A stretch of 64,000 nucleotides of DNA from Actibacterium ureilyticum (GTDB lineage Bacteria; Pseudomonadota; Alphaproteobacteria; Rhodobacterales; Rhodobacteraceae): the NCBI RefSeq assembly GCF_002285435.1, contig NZ_NSBT01000024.1:1-64000 (forward strand), given 5' to 3'. The position numbers and the translations under genes were made by a program. This document shows, piece after piece, positions 38,279 through 46,141 of the stretch. The notes under the pieces were generated by a model. The model was not told the DNA's origin. It searched no databases and saw only the letters and a list, made by a program, of their open reading frames with translations. The number at the start of each line of letters is the position of its first letter. The first letter of the stretch is position 1.

Positions 38279-38307
38279 CTTGTGCGGTCAGCGCCGACGG
38301 CCTATTT
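38279..38307 (+). promoter_or_regulatory. possible RpoH-type promoter of the DUF1127 gene
   Basis: CTTG at 38279-38282 and CCTATTT at 38301-38307 match in form and spacing the alphaproteobacterial heat-shock sigma promoters (CTTG...CYTAT-type -10). It lies about 55 bases before the ATG at 38362. In Rhodobacter sphaeroides a small DUF1127 gene is driven by RpoHI/RpoHII. Confidence 0.35.
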
Positions 38308-38361
38308 GCGCCCTGTCCGTAAGAGACATCGCAAGAGAAAATGAATGGAAGGACGGCTTAG

Positions 38362-38553
38362 ATGGCTGCATATGACGTATTGCGCCCTGCTGTAAGCGGC
38401 GGGCACACCCCCAACCTGGTCGCACGGTTTCTGAACCGTCTGATCGCCTGGAACGACGCGCGCGTGACCCAAAAGGCGCTGTCGGCGCTCAGCGACCGCG
38501 AATTGAACGACATCGGTCTGACCCGCGCGGATATCGCCCGGATCGCCTCCTGA
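38362..38553 (+). CDS. DUF1127 small protein (CcaF1-like)
   Basis: A 63-residue basic protein. Its C-terminal half carries the DUF1127 pattern ALSALSDRELNDIGLTRADIARIA; the N-terminal part is RFLNRLIAWNDARVT. DUF1127 proteins of Rhodobacter bind RNA and affect sRNA maturation and stress responses. GGAAGGA is the ribosome site. The mRNA ends at a strong terminator 25 bases past the stop, so no downstream sRNA repeats fit in between, unlike the R. sphaeroides locus. Confidence 0.88.
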   Translation: MAAYDVLRPAVSGGHTPNLVARFLNRLIAWNDARVTQKALSALSDRELNDIGLTRADIARIAS

Positions 38554-38577
38554 GGCCTGACCGGGTCCCCACGAAAA

Positions 38578-38611
38578 AGCCCGTTGCGATCGCGTCGCAA
38601 CGGGCTTTTTT
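38578..38611. terminator. bidirectional intrinsic terminator
   Basis: AGCCCGTTGCGA (38578-38589) pairs perfectly with TCGCAACGGGCT (38595-38606). T-runs flank it on both strands (TTTTTT to 38611, and AAAAA at 38574-38578). It serves the DUF1127 gene and the convergent small membrane protein gene. Confidence 0.95.
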
Positions 38612-38632
38612 GTACCGTATGGAGGGACGGTA

Positions 38633-38977
38633 TTAAGAACCTTTGAGGATCTCGCGCAGCTTTTCGGCAACCCAGACCGTGACCGGATCCATCTGCATCA
38701 CATAGGCCCCGGCACGTTCGACATAGCCGCCGGTTTTCAGCCGGGCCACGCGATCCTGATAATCGGTCGCCCCGATCTGCATCAGCAGAAGCGACTTGAT
38801 CAGAAGAAAGCTTCCCGCGACGAGCAACGCGGAACGCAGATAGGACCGGCGCACCGGCTTCACATGCGATTGCGACCGACCGAGCGTGCCCGCCGCTTCG
38901 AACCCGCCGCCCTTGCGGTGGATACGTTCGACACGCTGCAAACGCCCTTCAAAATCTGGATCCAAAGGACCGGACAT
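38633..38977 (-). CDS. small single-pass membrane protein of unknown function
   Basis: A 114-residue protein with a basic N-terminal half, one membrane helix (about 47-67: RSALLVAGSFLLIKSLLLM) and a C-terminal segment ending LREILKGS. No signal peptide. I do not recognise the family. It lies downstream of prmA on the same strand with a 67-base gap and ends at the bidirectional terminator. Confidence 0.6.
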   Translation of the reverse strand: MSGPLDPDFEGRLQRVERIHRKGGGFEAAGTLGRSQSHVKPVRRSYLRSALLVAGSFLLIKSLLLMQIGATDYQDRVARLKTGGYVERAGAYVMQMDPVTVWVAEKLREILKGS

Positions 38978-39044
38978 AATCGTTCCTCACCTACTCATAA
39001 TTGCCATGATTGCGATCCAAACATGGCGGGAATATGGCTTTACC

Positions 39045-39914
39045 CTACGTTTTTTGCAGACAAATCGTAGCCCAATCGCCGATTTCCTCGCGTTCGTGAA
39101 CAATGAAGCCATTGGCGGTGTAAACCGCTGCCACATCATCGGCCTGCGGCACCAGAATCCCCGACAGAATCGCGAATCCCCCCGACGCCATGTGACGCGC
39201 CATGTCAGGCGCCAGCGCGACCAGCGGACCTTTCAGGATATTGGCAAAGACCAGATCGAACGGCGCCGCCGCCGCCAGGTCGGGATGGGCGAAACCCGCC
39301 GCCTCGACACAGCGCACGCGGTCCGTCAGACCGTTCGCTGCGGCATTGGCGCGGGCCACGTCGACCGCCACCTGGTCGATATCGCTGGCCAGGACCGTAT
39401 CGGGCCAGATCCGCGCCGCCGCCATCGCCAGAACCGCCGTGCCGCAGCCGATATCGACCACGTTGCGGCCCACGAACCCCTCGGACGCCAGCCGGTCCAG
39501 CGCCCGCAGGCAGCCCAGCGTGGTGCCATGGTGACCGGTGCCGAAGGCCATCGACGCCTCGATCAGCAGCCCGATCGCATCTTTGGGCAGCTTGTCGGCA
39601 TCGTGGCTGCCATAGACGAAGAACCGCCCGGCCTGAACCGGGGCCAGTTCGCGCCGCACCTTGGCGACCCAGTCCACCTCGGGCAGCTCCGACACGGTGA
39701 AATCCTTGGCCCCATGCATGCTGGCCAACAGCGCCAGCCCGGCCGCATCGGGGCTTTCGGTGAAATAGCCGCCGACCTCCCAGATGCCCGAGCCGTCCTC
39801 GACCTCGAACACGCCGATGCCGGTGGGCTCGGGCGTCAGGCGTTCCATCGCGGCGCCCAGCGCCTCTGCGGCATCCTTGCCGGTCAGGGTGGTCAATGCG
39901 GTGAATGTCGGCAT
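39045..39914 (-). CDS. prmA: ribosomal protein L11 methyltransferase
   Basis: A 289-residue SAM-dependent enzyme that methylates ribosomal protein L11. Motifs: FGTGHHGTTLGCLRAL just before the SAM site, VVDIGCGTAVLAMAA (motif I), SDIDQVAVDVARAN, and the post-I segment DLVFANILKGPL (NILxxPL signature). ATG at 39914 starts the conserved N-domain. Confidence 0.92.
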   Translation of the reverse strand: MPTFTALTTLTGKDAAEALGAAMERLTPEPTGIGVFEVEDGSGIWEVGGYFTESPDAAGLALLASMHGAKDFTVSELPEVDWVAKVRRELAPVQAGRFFVYGSHDADKLPKDAIGLLIEASMAFGTGHHGTTLGCLRALDRLASEGFVGRNVVDIGCGTAVLAMAAARIWPDTVLASDIDQVAVDVARANAAANGLTDRVRCVEAAGFAHPDLAAAAPFDLVFANILKGPLVALAPDMARHMASGGFAILSGILVPQADDVAAVYTANGFIVHEREEIGDWATICLQKT

Positions 39915-39948
39915 GTCATGGCCTTTCTGTACAGGATCGCCCCTGCGC

Positions 39949-40509
39949 CTAGGCCTCGGCGGTGGCGGGGTCAAGCGCGGCGATGGCCTGATCCAGCACT
40001 TGCGCCGGTTGCAGGCTGGCATCCAGCCGGATCACCGGCACCTCCTGCTCGGCCAGCCAGCTTTCGTGCACATGGCGGCTGCGCCCGGTGAAACCGCGGT
40101 CGTCATAGCTCATCGCCCAGTCCAGAAAGGTGCGGTATTGCGCCGCCAGATCGCCGCCCGGATCGATCCGCGCGCCATAGCGGCGCCGTTCGCGCCGCCG
40201 CAGCCGTGCCAGCCGCATCCCCGCCGGCACGCTCAGAAAGATCACATGCGTCAGCCGCGGCTTGATCAGGCGGCCCCAGCTGGTGAACGACCCCGACAGA
40301 ACCCAATCGGCCCGCGGCAGGAACAGCGCCTGCATCAGCGCCTCGCGCTCGTCGATGGGGCGCTTGTCCTGAAACGGCGGATCGGTGGGCAGCCAATAGA
40401 AATCGTCGCAATCGAACATCTGCGAGCCCAGCGCGCCGGCCAGCCCGCGCGCCAGGGACGAGGTGCCAGACCCGCTGGCGCCCAGGATATGAATGCGTCT
40501 GCCAGACAA
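39949..40509 (-). CDS. P-loop nucleotide kinase-like protein
   Basis: About 186 residues of the adenylate-kinase-like P-loop class. Walker A is GASGSGTSS near the start, followed by FDCDDFYWLPTDPPF and an Arg-rich lid segment RLARLRRRERRRYGARI. The substrate is unknown; some relatives are annotated as DNA topology modulation proteins. The start is uncertain: TTG at 40509 places the P-loop about eight residues in. A longer reading from 40569 would overlap msrA by 52 bases. Confidence 0.65.
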   Translation of the reverse strand: MSGRRIHILGASGSGTSSLARGLAGALGSQMFDCDDFYWLPTDPPFQDKRPIDEREALMQALFLPRADWVLSGSFTSWGRLIKPRLTHVIFLSVPAGMRLARLRRRERRRYGARIDPGGDLAAQYRTFLDWAMSYDDRGFTGRSRHVHESWLAEQEVPVIRLDASLQPAQVLDQAIAALDPATAEA

Positions 40510-40517
40510 TTCCGCGA

Positions 40518-41168
40518 TCAGGCTCCCGTTCCGATCGGGCAGGTGACGCCGGTACCGCCCAACCCGCAATAGCCGCCCGGGTTCTTGGCCAGGTATTGCT
40601 GGTGATAGGCTTCGGCATAGTAAAACGGTGGCGCGGGCAGGATCTCGGTCGTGACCGCGCCAAAGCCCGCTGCGCGCAGCCGGTCCTGGAACGCGGCCTT
40701 GGCGGTCTGTGCCGCCGCCGCCTGTTCCGGACCATAGGTATAGACGCCCGAGCGGTATTGCGTGCCCCGGTCATTGCCCTGCCGCATGCCTTGGGTCGGA
40801 TCGTGCCCTTCCCAGAACGCCTGCAGCAGCGCGTCATAGGAGATCTTCGCCGGATCGAAGACCACATGCACGACCTCGTTATGGCCGGTGCGGCCGGTGC
40901 AGACCTCGTCATAGGTGGGGTTGGGCGTGTGGCCCGCGGCATAGCCCGCCGCCGTCAGCCAGACCCCGTCAAGCGTCCAGAACAGCCGCTCCACCCCCCA
41001 GAAACAGCCCATCCCGAACATGGCCTGTGCCATGCCTTCGGGCACCGGGCCCTTCAGCGGGCGGTGAAAGACAAAGTGTTCCTGCGCGGTCTCGATCGGC
41101 TGCGCCCGGCCCGGCAGGGCGTCGGCAGCGGCGATCATGCGGGTTTTCTGAGTATTGAACGCGAACAC
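40518..41168 (-). CDS. msrA: peptide-methionine (S)-S-oxide reductase MsrA
   Basis: A 216-residue repair enzyme for oxidised methionine. The catalytic GCFWG motif, the [25 protein letters not shown] region (in parts) and [11 protein letters not shown] are diagnostic; two C-terminal cysteines (GYCGLGGTG and TCPIG) can resolve the sulfenic acid. GTG at 41168 is taken as start because GGAGG lies seven bases upstream. Confidence 0.95.
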   Translation of the reverse strand: MFAFNTQKTRMIAAADALPGRAQPIETAQEHFVFHRPLKGPVPEGMAQAMFGMGCFWGVERLFWTLDGVWLTAAGYAAGHTPNPTYDEVCTGRTGHNEVVHVVFDPAKISYDALLQAFWEGHDPTQGMRQGNDRGTQYRSGVYTYGPEQAAAAQTAKAAFQDRLRAAGFGAVTTEILPAPPFYYAEAYHQQYLAKNPGGYCGLGGTGVTCPIGTGA

Positions 41169-41236
41169 GTGGCGGCCTCCGTTATGTTGCACTGCCGCAT
41201 ATATAGTGTTCCGTATTAACCTTTCCCGCTCAAGCC

Positions 41237-42493
41237 CTATTCCGCGGCGGCGGGCGCAAAGCGCGCGAAAACGGTTTCATGGCCCTTTTCGGGGTGGCGC
41301 GGGATCATCAGCGCCAGCAGAAGCGAGCCCGTGGCCATCGCCGCGGCCAGCACAAAGACCGACCCGGGCGACATCACCCACAGATACCCCAGCAGCGCGG
41401 GCAGGAACACCGCCGCGATATGGTTGATGGTAAAGGCCACCGCCGCCGTGGGCGCGATGTCGCCCGGATCGGCGATCTTCTGGAAATAGGTCTTCAGCGC
41501 AAAGGCCAGCGCAAAGAACAGGTGATCCAGCACGTAAAGCGTGGCCGCCAGAACCACGCCCCAACCAAAGTAATAGATCCCGCCATAGGCCAGGAACACG
41601 ATCACCAGCCCGGTATATTCGAAGATCAGCACATTGCGTTCGCCCCACACCCCCACGGCGCGCCCCATCAGCGGGGCAAAGACCATGTTGGCGACCAGGT
41701 TGATCAGGTAAAGCGCGGTGACCTCGTGGACCTCGAAGCCGAATTTCTCGACCATCATGAAGCCTGCGAAGACCACGAAGATCTGCCGCCGGGCGCCCGC
41801 CATGAATTGCAGCGCGTAATACAGCCAATAGCGGCGGCGCAGGATCATCTTCTTGGTCTGGGGATGGGGCGCCTCGAACTGGGGATAGGCCAGCAGGCAC
41901 GCCAGCGCCACCAGCGCGGTGAAGCCCCCCGCCGCCAGATAGACGAAGTTATAGGACAGCTCGAACCGTTCCCATGTCAGCACGATCAGCCCATAGGCCA
42001 CCAGCGTCGCCGCCGATCCCGTCGCCACCAGCCAGCCCAGCACCTGCGGCGCGCGCGCCCGGTCCAGCCATTGCAATTGCAGCGACTGATTCACCGTTTC
42101 GAAATAGTGAAACCCGATCGAGCTGAGCATGGTCAGCGTCAGGATGCCGTAAAGCTGCGGGAACTGCGCCGTCAGCGCCGTCGCAACCCCCAGCAGGATC
42201 AGCGCGACCAGCCCCAGGACCTGTTCGCGGATGAAGATGATCAGCGCGATCACCCCCACCGCCAGAAAGCCCGGGATCTCGCGCACCGTGTGCAGCCAGC
42301 CGATCTCGACCCCGGTGAAGCCCGCGGCTTCGATCACGAAATTGTTCAGCAGCGCCGACCAGGTGTGGAACGCCACCGGCATTGCCATCGCCATCAGGAA
42401 CAGCAGCACCACCGGGCGGCGCCAGCGCGGCAGCGCGCCGGTCTCGGCCAGCGGCACGATGGATCTGTGGTTGATGCGGACGGGCGGCTCCAT
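41237..42493 (-). CDS. major facilitator superfamily transporter
   Basis: A 418-residue protein with about twelve membrane helices. The loop between helices 2 and 3 has [13 protein letters not shown], and the central loop after helix 6 is charged ([14 protein letters not shown]). The substrate cannot be told from sequence. It is preceded, on the same strand, by the cupin gene 56 bases upstream. Confidence 0.82.
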   Translation of the reverse strand: MEPPVRINHRSIVPLAETGALPRWRRPVVLLFLMAMAMPVAFHTWSALLNNFVIEAAGFTGVEIGWLHTVREIPGFLAVGVIALIIFIREQVLGLVALILLGVATALTAQFPQLYGILTLTMLSSIGFHYFETVNQSLQLQWLDRARAPQVLGWLVATGSAATLVAYGLIVLTWERFELSYNFVYLAAGGFTALVALACLLAYPQFEAPHPQTKKMILRRRYWLYYALQFMAGARRQIFVVFAGFMMVEKFGFEVHEVTALYLINLVANMVFAPLMGRAVGVWGERNVLIFEYTGLVIVFLAYGGIYYFGWGVVLAATLYVLDHLFFALAFALKTYFQKIADPGDIAPTAAVAFTINHIAAVFLPALLGYLWVMSPGSVFVLAAAMATGSLLLALMIPRHPEKGHETVFARFAPAAAE

Positions 42494-42549
42494 GCTTCTG
42501 CCTTAGCCGCCCGTGCCGCGAAAGGCGAGGGCGAACTGCCCCGGCCCGC

Positions 42550-42978
42550 TCACAGCTGATGTGCGGAAAACCGATAGGTCACATCCGCGAAACGGTCGGC
42601 CGCGAACCCATAGGCAAAGCGCAACCCGACCGGACCGGCCACCACCCCGTGTTCGGCGTCGCCGGGCACATAGATCGCCACGCCGGGCGCGATCTGATGC
42701 GGCACACCGCCCAGCGTCACCACCCCGTCACCCGAAAGGCCCAGATAGAATTCCGCATGCGCATGGCGATGCGGCAGCAACGTGCCATAGGGGCCAAACT
42801 CCGCCACGCCCAGCACCATGTCGCGCGACGGGGTCCGGTCGCCGCAGACCAGCGTCCGCCAGGTGACACTGCCAAAGGCGGGGTCGGTCCCGCCCTCGAC
42901 CGGCAAGCTGTCCAAGTTGACCGAAAACCCGACCTGTTCGACCGGTCCCGTCCCGGCCAGATCATCCCGCATTTCCAT
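42550..42978 (-). CDS. single-domain cupin, DMSP-lyase-like
   Basis: A 142-residue cupin. Metal ligands are H70, H72, E76 and H110, with Tyr78 two residues after the Glu. From memory, the DMSP lyases DddW and DddK have the same spacing (H-x-H-x3-E-x-Y ... 34 residues ... H), the Tyr being part of the active site. Other small cupins share much of this pattern, so substrate is open. It is transcribed divergently from the YeeE/YedE gene, with an FNR-like site between. Confidence 0.75.
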   Translation of the reverse strand: MEMRDDLAGTGPVEQVGFSVNLDSLPVEGGTDPAFGSVTWRTLVCGDRTPSRDMVLGVAEFGPYGTLLPHRHAHAEFYLGLSGDGVVTLGGVPHQIAPGVAIYVPGDAEHGVVAGPVGLRFAYGFAADRFADVTYRFSAHQL

Positions 42979-43108
42979 CGCGCATATCCTTCTGCCACGC
43001 GTTCCTGACCGCGAACGCTAGGGCCAGCGCCACCCGTCTTTCGCGCCCGGTTGCGACATCGGCCCGGTCGTTTTCAGCCGCCGCGCGCCAGCGCCGCGCC
43101 GGGGCGCT

Positions 43109-43122
43109 CTGATCTGGATCAA
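43109..43122. promoter_or_regulatory. FNR/CRP-family (FnrL-type) binding site
   Basis: CTGATCTGGATCAA matches the FNR consensus TTGAT-N4-ATCAA at nine of ten positions. Its centre is 68 bases before the YeeE/YedE ATG. An ATACAT-like -10 at 43145-43151 would put the site near -41.5, the class II activator position. Confidence 0.7.
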
Positions 43123-43183
43123 GGCGCAGACATGCGAATGCCTGCATACATCCCCATCATCGAACGGGACGGAGGAGACGCGC

Positions 43184-44245
43184 ATGGACATCCTGTCGAT
43201 CGTGGAACAGGTGGGCGAGCCGCAGGCGGCGGCGCTTTTCGGATTGATCACCGGCATCATCTTCGGGGTCGCGGCACAGCGATCCTCTTTCTGTCTGCGG
43301 GCCGCGACGGTGGAATTCGCGCGCGGCACGCTGGGCACACGGGTCGCGGTCTGGCTTCTGACGTGGTCGACGGCGGTGGTCTGGGTGCAGGGCGCGCAGA
43401 TGCTGGGGCTGATGCGGGCGGCGGATGCCCGGATGATGGCGGTGCCGGGGTCATGGTCGGGCGCGGTCATCGGTGGCTTGCTGTTCGGGGTCGGCATGGT
43501 TCTGGCGCGCGGCTGTTCGGGGCGGCTGCTGGTTCTGGCGGCCACGGGCAACCTGCGGTCGGTGGTGTCGGGGCTGATCTTTGCCGTGGTGGCGCAGATG
43601 TCGCTCAAGGGCTGGCTGGCCCCGGCGCGCGATTGGCTGGCGGGGCTGTGGATCACGCCCGGCGGGCAGAACGTCAACCTGATCGAGGCCGCGAACCTGC
43701 CGCAATCCAGCGGCCTGATCCTGGGCCTGGCCACGGCAGCGGTCGCGCTGTGGCTGTCGCGGCGCAACCGGATCGGCGCGCGCAAACTGATCTTTGCCTC
43801 GGGCGTGGGATTTGCCGTGGCGGTGGGCTGGGTGCTGACCTTTGGTCTGGCGCAGGTCAGCTTCGAGCCGATGCAGGTCGAAAGTGCCACCTTCTCGGGC
43901 CCCTCGGCGCATACGCTGATGTTCTTCCTGGACCGCTCGGCGATCCTGGAATTCGATGTGGGCCTGGTGCCCGGCGTCGTGATCGGCGCCTTTCTGGCCG
44001 CCGCTGTGACCGGCGAGCTGAAATTCCAGGGGTTCGAGGGCGAGCGCAACATGCGCAAGGCGATGACCGGCGCGGTGCTGATGGGGTTCGGCGCGATGCT
44101 GGCGGGGGGCTGCGCCATCGGCGCGGGCGTCACCGGCGGGTCGATCTTTGCGGCCACCGCCTGGCTGGCGCTGTTCTGCATGTGGGTGGGGGCCGTGATC
44201 ACCGATTACGTGATCGACCAGCCCGGCCTGCGGGCCACCGCCTGA
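43184..44245 (+). CDS. YeeE/YedE-family sulfur-compound transporter
   Basis: A 353-residue membrane protein with about nine to ten helices. Conserved cysteines sit in RSSFCLRAA (C37), ARGCSGR (C111) and AGGCAIGAG (C310); in the studied bacterial YeeE, three such cysteines pass thiosulfate through the membrane. GGAGGA precedes the start. With an FNR-like box upstream, expression under low oxygen is likely. It has no TusA-like partner gene next to it here. Confidence 0.88.
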   Translation: MDILSIVEQVGEPQAAALFGLITGIIFGVAAQRSSFCLRAATVEFARGTLGTRVAVWLLTWSTAVVWVQGAQMLGLMRAADARMMAVPGSWSGAVIGGLLFGVGMVLARGCSGRLLVLAATGNLRSVVSGLIFAVVAQMSLKGWLAPARDWLAGLWITPGGQNVNLIEAANLPQSSGLILGLATAAVALWLSRRNRIGARKLIFASGVGFAVAVGWVLTFGLAQVSFEPMQVESATFSGPSAHTLMFFLDRSAILEFDVGLVPGVVIGAFLAAAVTGELKFQGFEGERNMRKAMTGAVLMGFGAMLAGGCAIGAGVTGGSIFAATAWLALFCMWVGAVITDYVIDQPGLRATA

Positions 44246-44272
44246 ACGGCACATCACGAAACCGTGAGCAGC

Positions 44273-44288
44273 CGGATGATTTCATCCG
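44273..44288. other. inverted repeat between the YeeE/YedE gene and the COG4315 gene
   Basis: CGGATGA (44273-44279) and TCATCCG (44282-44288) form a perfect hairpin with a two-base loop. No T-tract follows. It may be an operator for the downstream sigma-linked gene. Confidence 0.35.
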
Positions 44289-44356
44289 CCCGCGCGTCTT
44301 CAGTCATGTCGGTCGCACGGACGCACCGGCACAGCCGCAGATCAAAGGACCACGAT

Positions 44357-44737
44357 ATGACCCTCAGAACCACCTTGGCCACCGCCTTCGCCACTCTGGC
44401 CCTGGGCACCGCCGCCTATGCCGCGAATGTCATTCAGACCGGCGACAGCGCCAAAGGCGCGATCCTGACCGATGGCGCCGGTATGTCGCTTTACACCTTC
44501 GACAAGGACACCGCCGCCGTGTCGAACTGCTATGACGATTGCGCCAAGAACTGGCCGCCGCTGGAAGCCAAGAGCAACTCCAAGCCGCAGGGCGAGTTCG
44601 GCATCATCATCCGCGCCGATGGCAGCCGCCAGTGGACCCACAAGGGCATGCCGCTTTACACTTGGTTCAAGGATGCCGCCGCGGGCGACATCACCGGCGA
44701 CGGCGTCAAGGACGTCTGGCACCTGGCCCGTCCGTAA
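44357..44737 (+). CDS. exported COG4315-type protein (Yx[FWY]xxD repeats)
   Basis: A 126-residue protein with a signal peptide (about 1-22, AYA cleavage) and two copies of the secreted repeat motif, SLYTFDKD and PLYTWFKD. Its two cysteines (NCYDDCAKNWPP) are typical of the family. Function is unknown; some relatives occur near heme or redox genes. It lies 13 bases before an ECF sigma factor gene, so it is likely part of that regulon. ATG at 44357 follows AAAGGA. Confidence 0.85.
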   Translation: MTLRTTLATAFATLALGTAAYAANVIQTGDSAKGAILTDGAGMSLYTFDKDTAAVSNCYDDCAKNWPPLEAKSNSKPQGEFGIIIRADGSRQWTHKGMPLYTWFKDAAAGDITGDGVKDVWHLARP

Positions 44738-44750
44738 GGCGCCCCGCCCC

Positions 44751-45284
44751 ATGGCCGTTCTGGACGAGATCGAACAGCTCATCCCCGACCTGCGCCGCTA
44801 TGCCTATGCGCTGATGCGCGACCGCGAGGCCGGTGACGATCTGGTGCAGGACTGCCTGGAACGGGCGGTGGCCAAACACGGCGCGCGGCGGCCCGACGCG
44901 CCGCTGCGCGCCTGGGTGTTCCGCATCCTGATCAACCGGCACCGCGACCTGATGCGGCGCGCCCCGCGCGCCGGTCATCTGGTGCCGGTCGACAGCCTGT
45001 CGGTCGAACCCGCGCGCCCCGCCGCGCAGGACGCCCATATGGCCCTGCGCGAGACCGAGGCCGCCATCGCCCGCCTGCCCGAGGATCAGCGCCGCGCGCT
45101 CTTGCTGGTGGCGCTGGAAGGGGCCACATTCGAAGAAGCCGCCGCCGCGCTGGAAATCCCCAAGGGCACGCTGATGTCCCGACTGGCGCGGGCGCGCGCC
45201 GCGCTGAGAACCATGACCGGGCGCGACGGGCCCAAAGCCCCCGCACCGCACCGGGCCGACCACCCAAGGGACCTGACCCAATGA
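44751..45284 (+). CDS. ECF RNA polymerase sigma factor
   Basis: A 177-residue two-domain sigma factor. Region 2 (about 10-75): LRRYAYALMRDREAGDDLVQDCLERA and PLRAWVFRILINRHRD in parts. Region 4 (about 100-160): LPEDQRRALLLVALEGATFEEAAAALEIPKGTLMSRLARAR, read in parts. It ends overlapping an anti-sigma gene by four bases, the usual pairing. Confidence 0.92.
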   Translation: MAVLDEIEQLIPDLRRYAYALMRDREAGDDLVQDCLERAVAKHGARRPDAPLRAWVFRILINRHRDLMRRAPRAGHLVPVDSLSVEPARPAAQDAHMALRETEAAIARLPEDQRRALLLVALEGATFEEAAAALEIPKGTLMSRLARARAALRTMTGRDGPKAPAPHRADHPRDLTQ

Positions 45285-46039
45285 CACCCGATCGCCTGAC
45301 CGAAGACGAGCTGATCGCCTATTTCGAGGACGCCCTGCCGCCCGCCGACCGCGCCCGGGTCGCCGCGCGCCTGGAGCACGACCCAGAGGCCCAGGCGCAA
45401 CTGGCCGACTGGGCGCGCCAGAACGCCGATATCCGCGCGCTTTATGCCGATCAGGCCGACACGCCCGTGCCCGACCGCCTGCGCGCGGCGCTGCACCGCG
45501 CCCCGCCCCCGCGCCGGTTCTGGCCACAACAGGTCGCCGCGATGCTGGCCGTTCTGGGCGTCGGGCTGGCCGGGGGCTGGACCACCCATGCCGCCCTGCA
45601 GCCCCCGCCCGAAGCCACCCGGCTGGCACAGGCCGCGATCAGCGCGCATGACACTTACGTGGTCGAGGTCGTCCACCCGGTCGAGGTCGCCTCGGACCAG
45701 CGCGACCATATGGACACCTGGATGTCGAACCGGATGGGCACCCAGATGCGCCCCCCCGATCTGGCGGCGGCGGGCTTCACCCTGATGGGCGGGCGGATCC
45801 TGCCAACGGCGGGGGACCGGCCCGCGGGGCTTTACATGTATGAAAATGCCGACGGGCAGCGGATCACGCTTTATGTCTCGCACCAGCCCAGCGGCAACAG
45901 CGCGTTCCAGTTCGCGGGCGATGGCACGACGCAAAGCCTCTACTGGACGGACGATGGTCTGGGCTATGCGCTGGTCGGCGCGATGCCGCGCGACCGGCTG
46001 AAAACCGTGGCCAAACAGGCCTATGACCAGTTGCTGTAA
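45281..46039 (+). CDS. anti-sigma factor
   Basis: A 252-residue membrane protein. The N-terminal cytoplasmic part (about 1-75) is helical, as expected for sigma binding (EDELIAYFEDALPPADR), without a clear HxxxCxxC zinc site. One membrane helix (about 85-105) leads to a periplasmic domain. Its start overlaps the sigma stop, so it should be made in proportion to the sigma factor. It converges on priA. Confidence 0.85.
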   Translation: MTPDRLTEDELIAYFEDALPPADRARVAARLEHDPEAQAQLADWARQNADIRALYADQADTPVPDRLRAALHRAPPPRRFWPQQVAAMLAVLGVGLAGGWTTHAALQPPPEATRLAQAAISAHDTYVVEVVHPVEVASDQRDHMDTWMSNRMGTQMRPPDLAAAGFTLMGGRILPTAGDRPAGLYMYENADGQRITLYVSHQPSGNSAFQFAGDGTTQSLYWTDDGLGYALVGAMPRDRLKTVAKQAYDQLL

Positions 46040-46103
46040 CCGCCCGTGACACGCGCCCCGACCCGAGCGTGCGCCCGAAAGGCGCCCGCGAGACAGGGGA
46101 AAT

Positions 46104-46121
46104 GGCGCCCCTTGGGGCGCC
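46104..46121. terminator. GC-rich hairpin between anti-sigma gene and priA
   Basis: GGCGCCCC (46104-46111) pairs with GGGGCGCC (46114-46121) around TT. It lies between convergent genes but lacks T-runs. Confidence 0.45.
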
Positions 46122-46141
46122 GCAATCCGGCAGCGGGCGGC

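Larger units (their letters stand above)
38048..38361. promoter_or_regulatory. divergent control region between ruvC and the DUF1127 gene
   Basis: These 314 bases contain no gene I can support and are AT-richer than the surroundings, especially 38190-38275. They must hold promoters for ruvCAB leftward and the DUF1127 gene rightward. A long inverted repeat and a heat-shock-type promoter candidate are listed separately. Confidence 0.6.
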
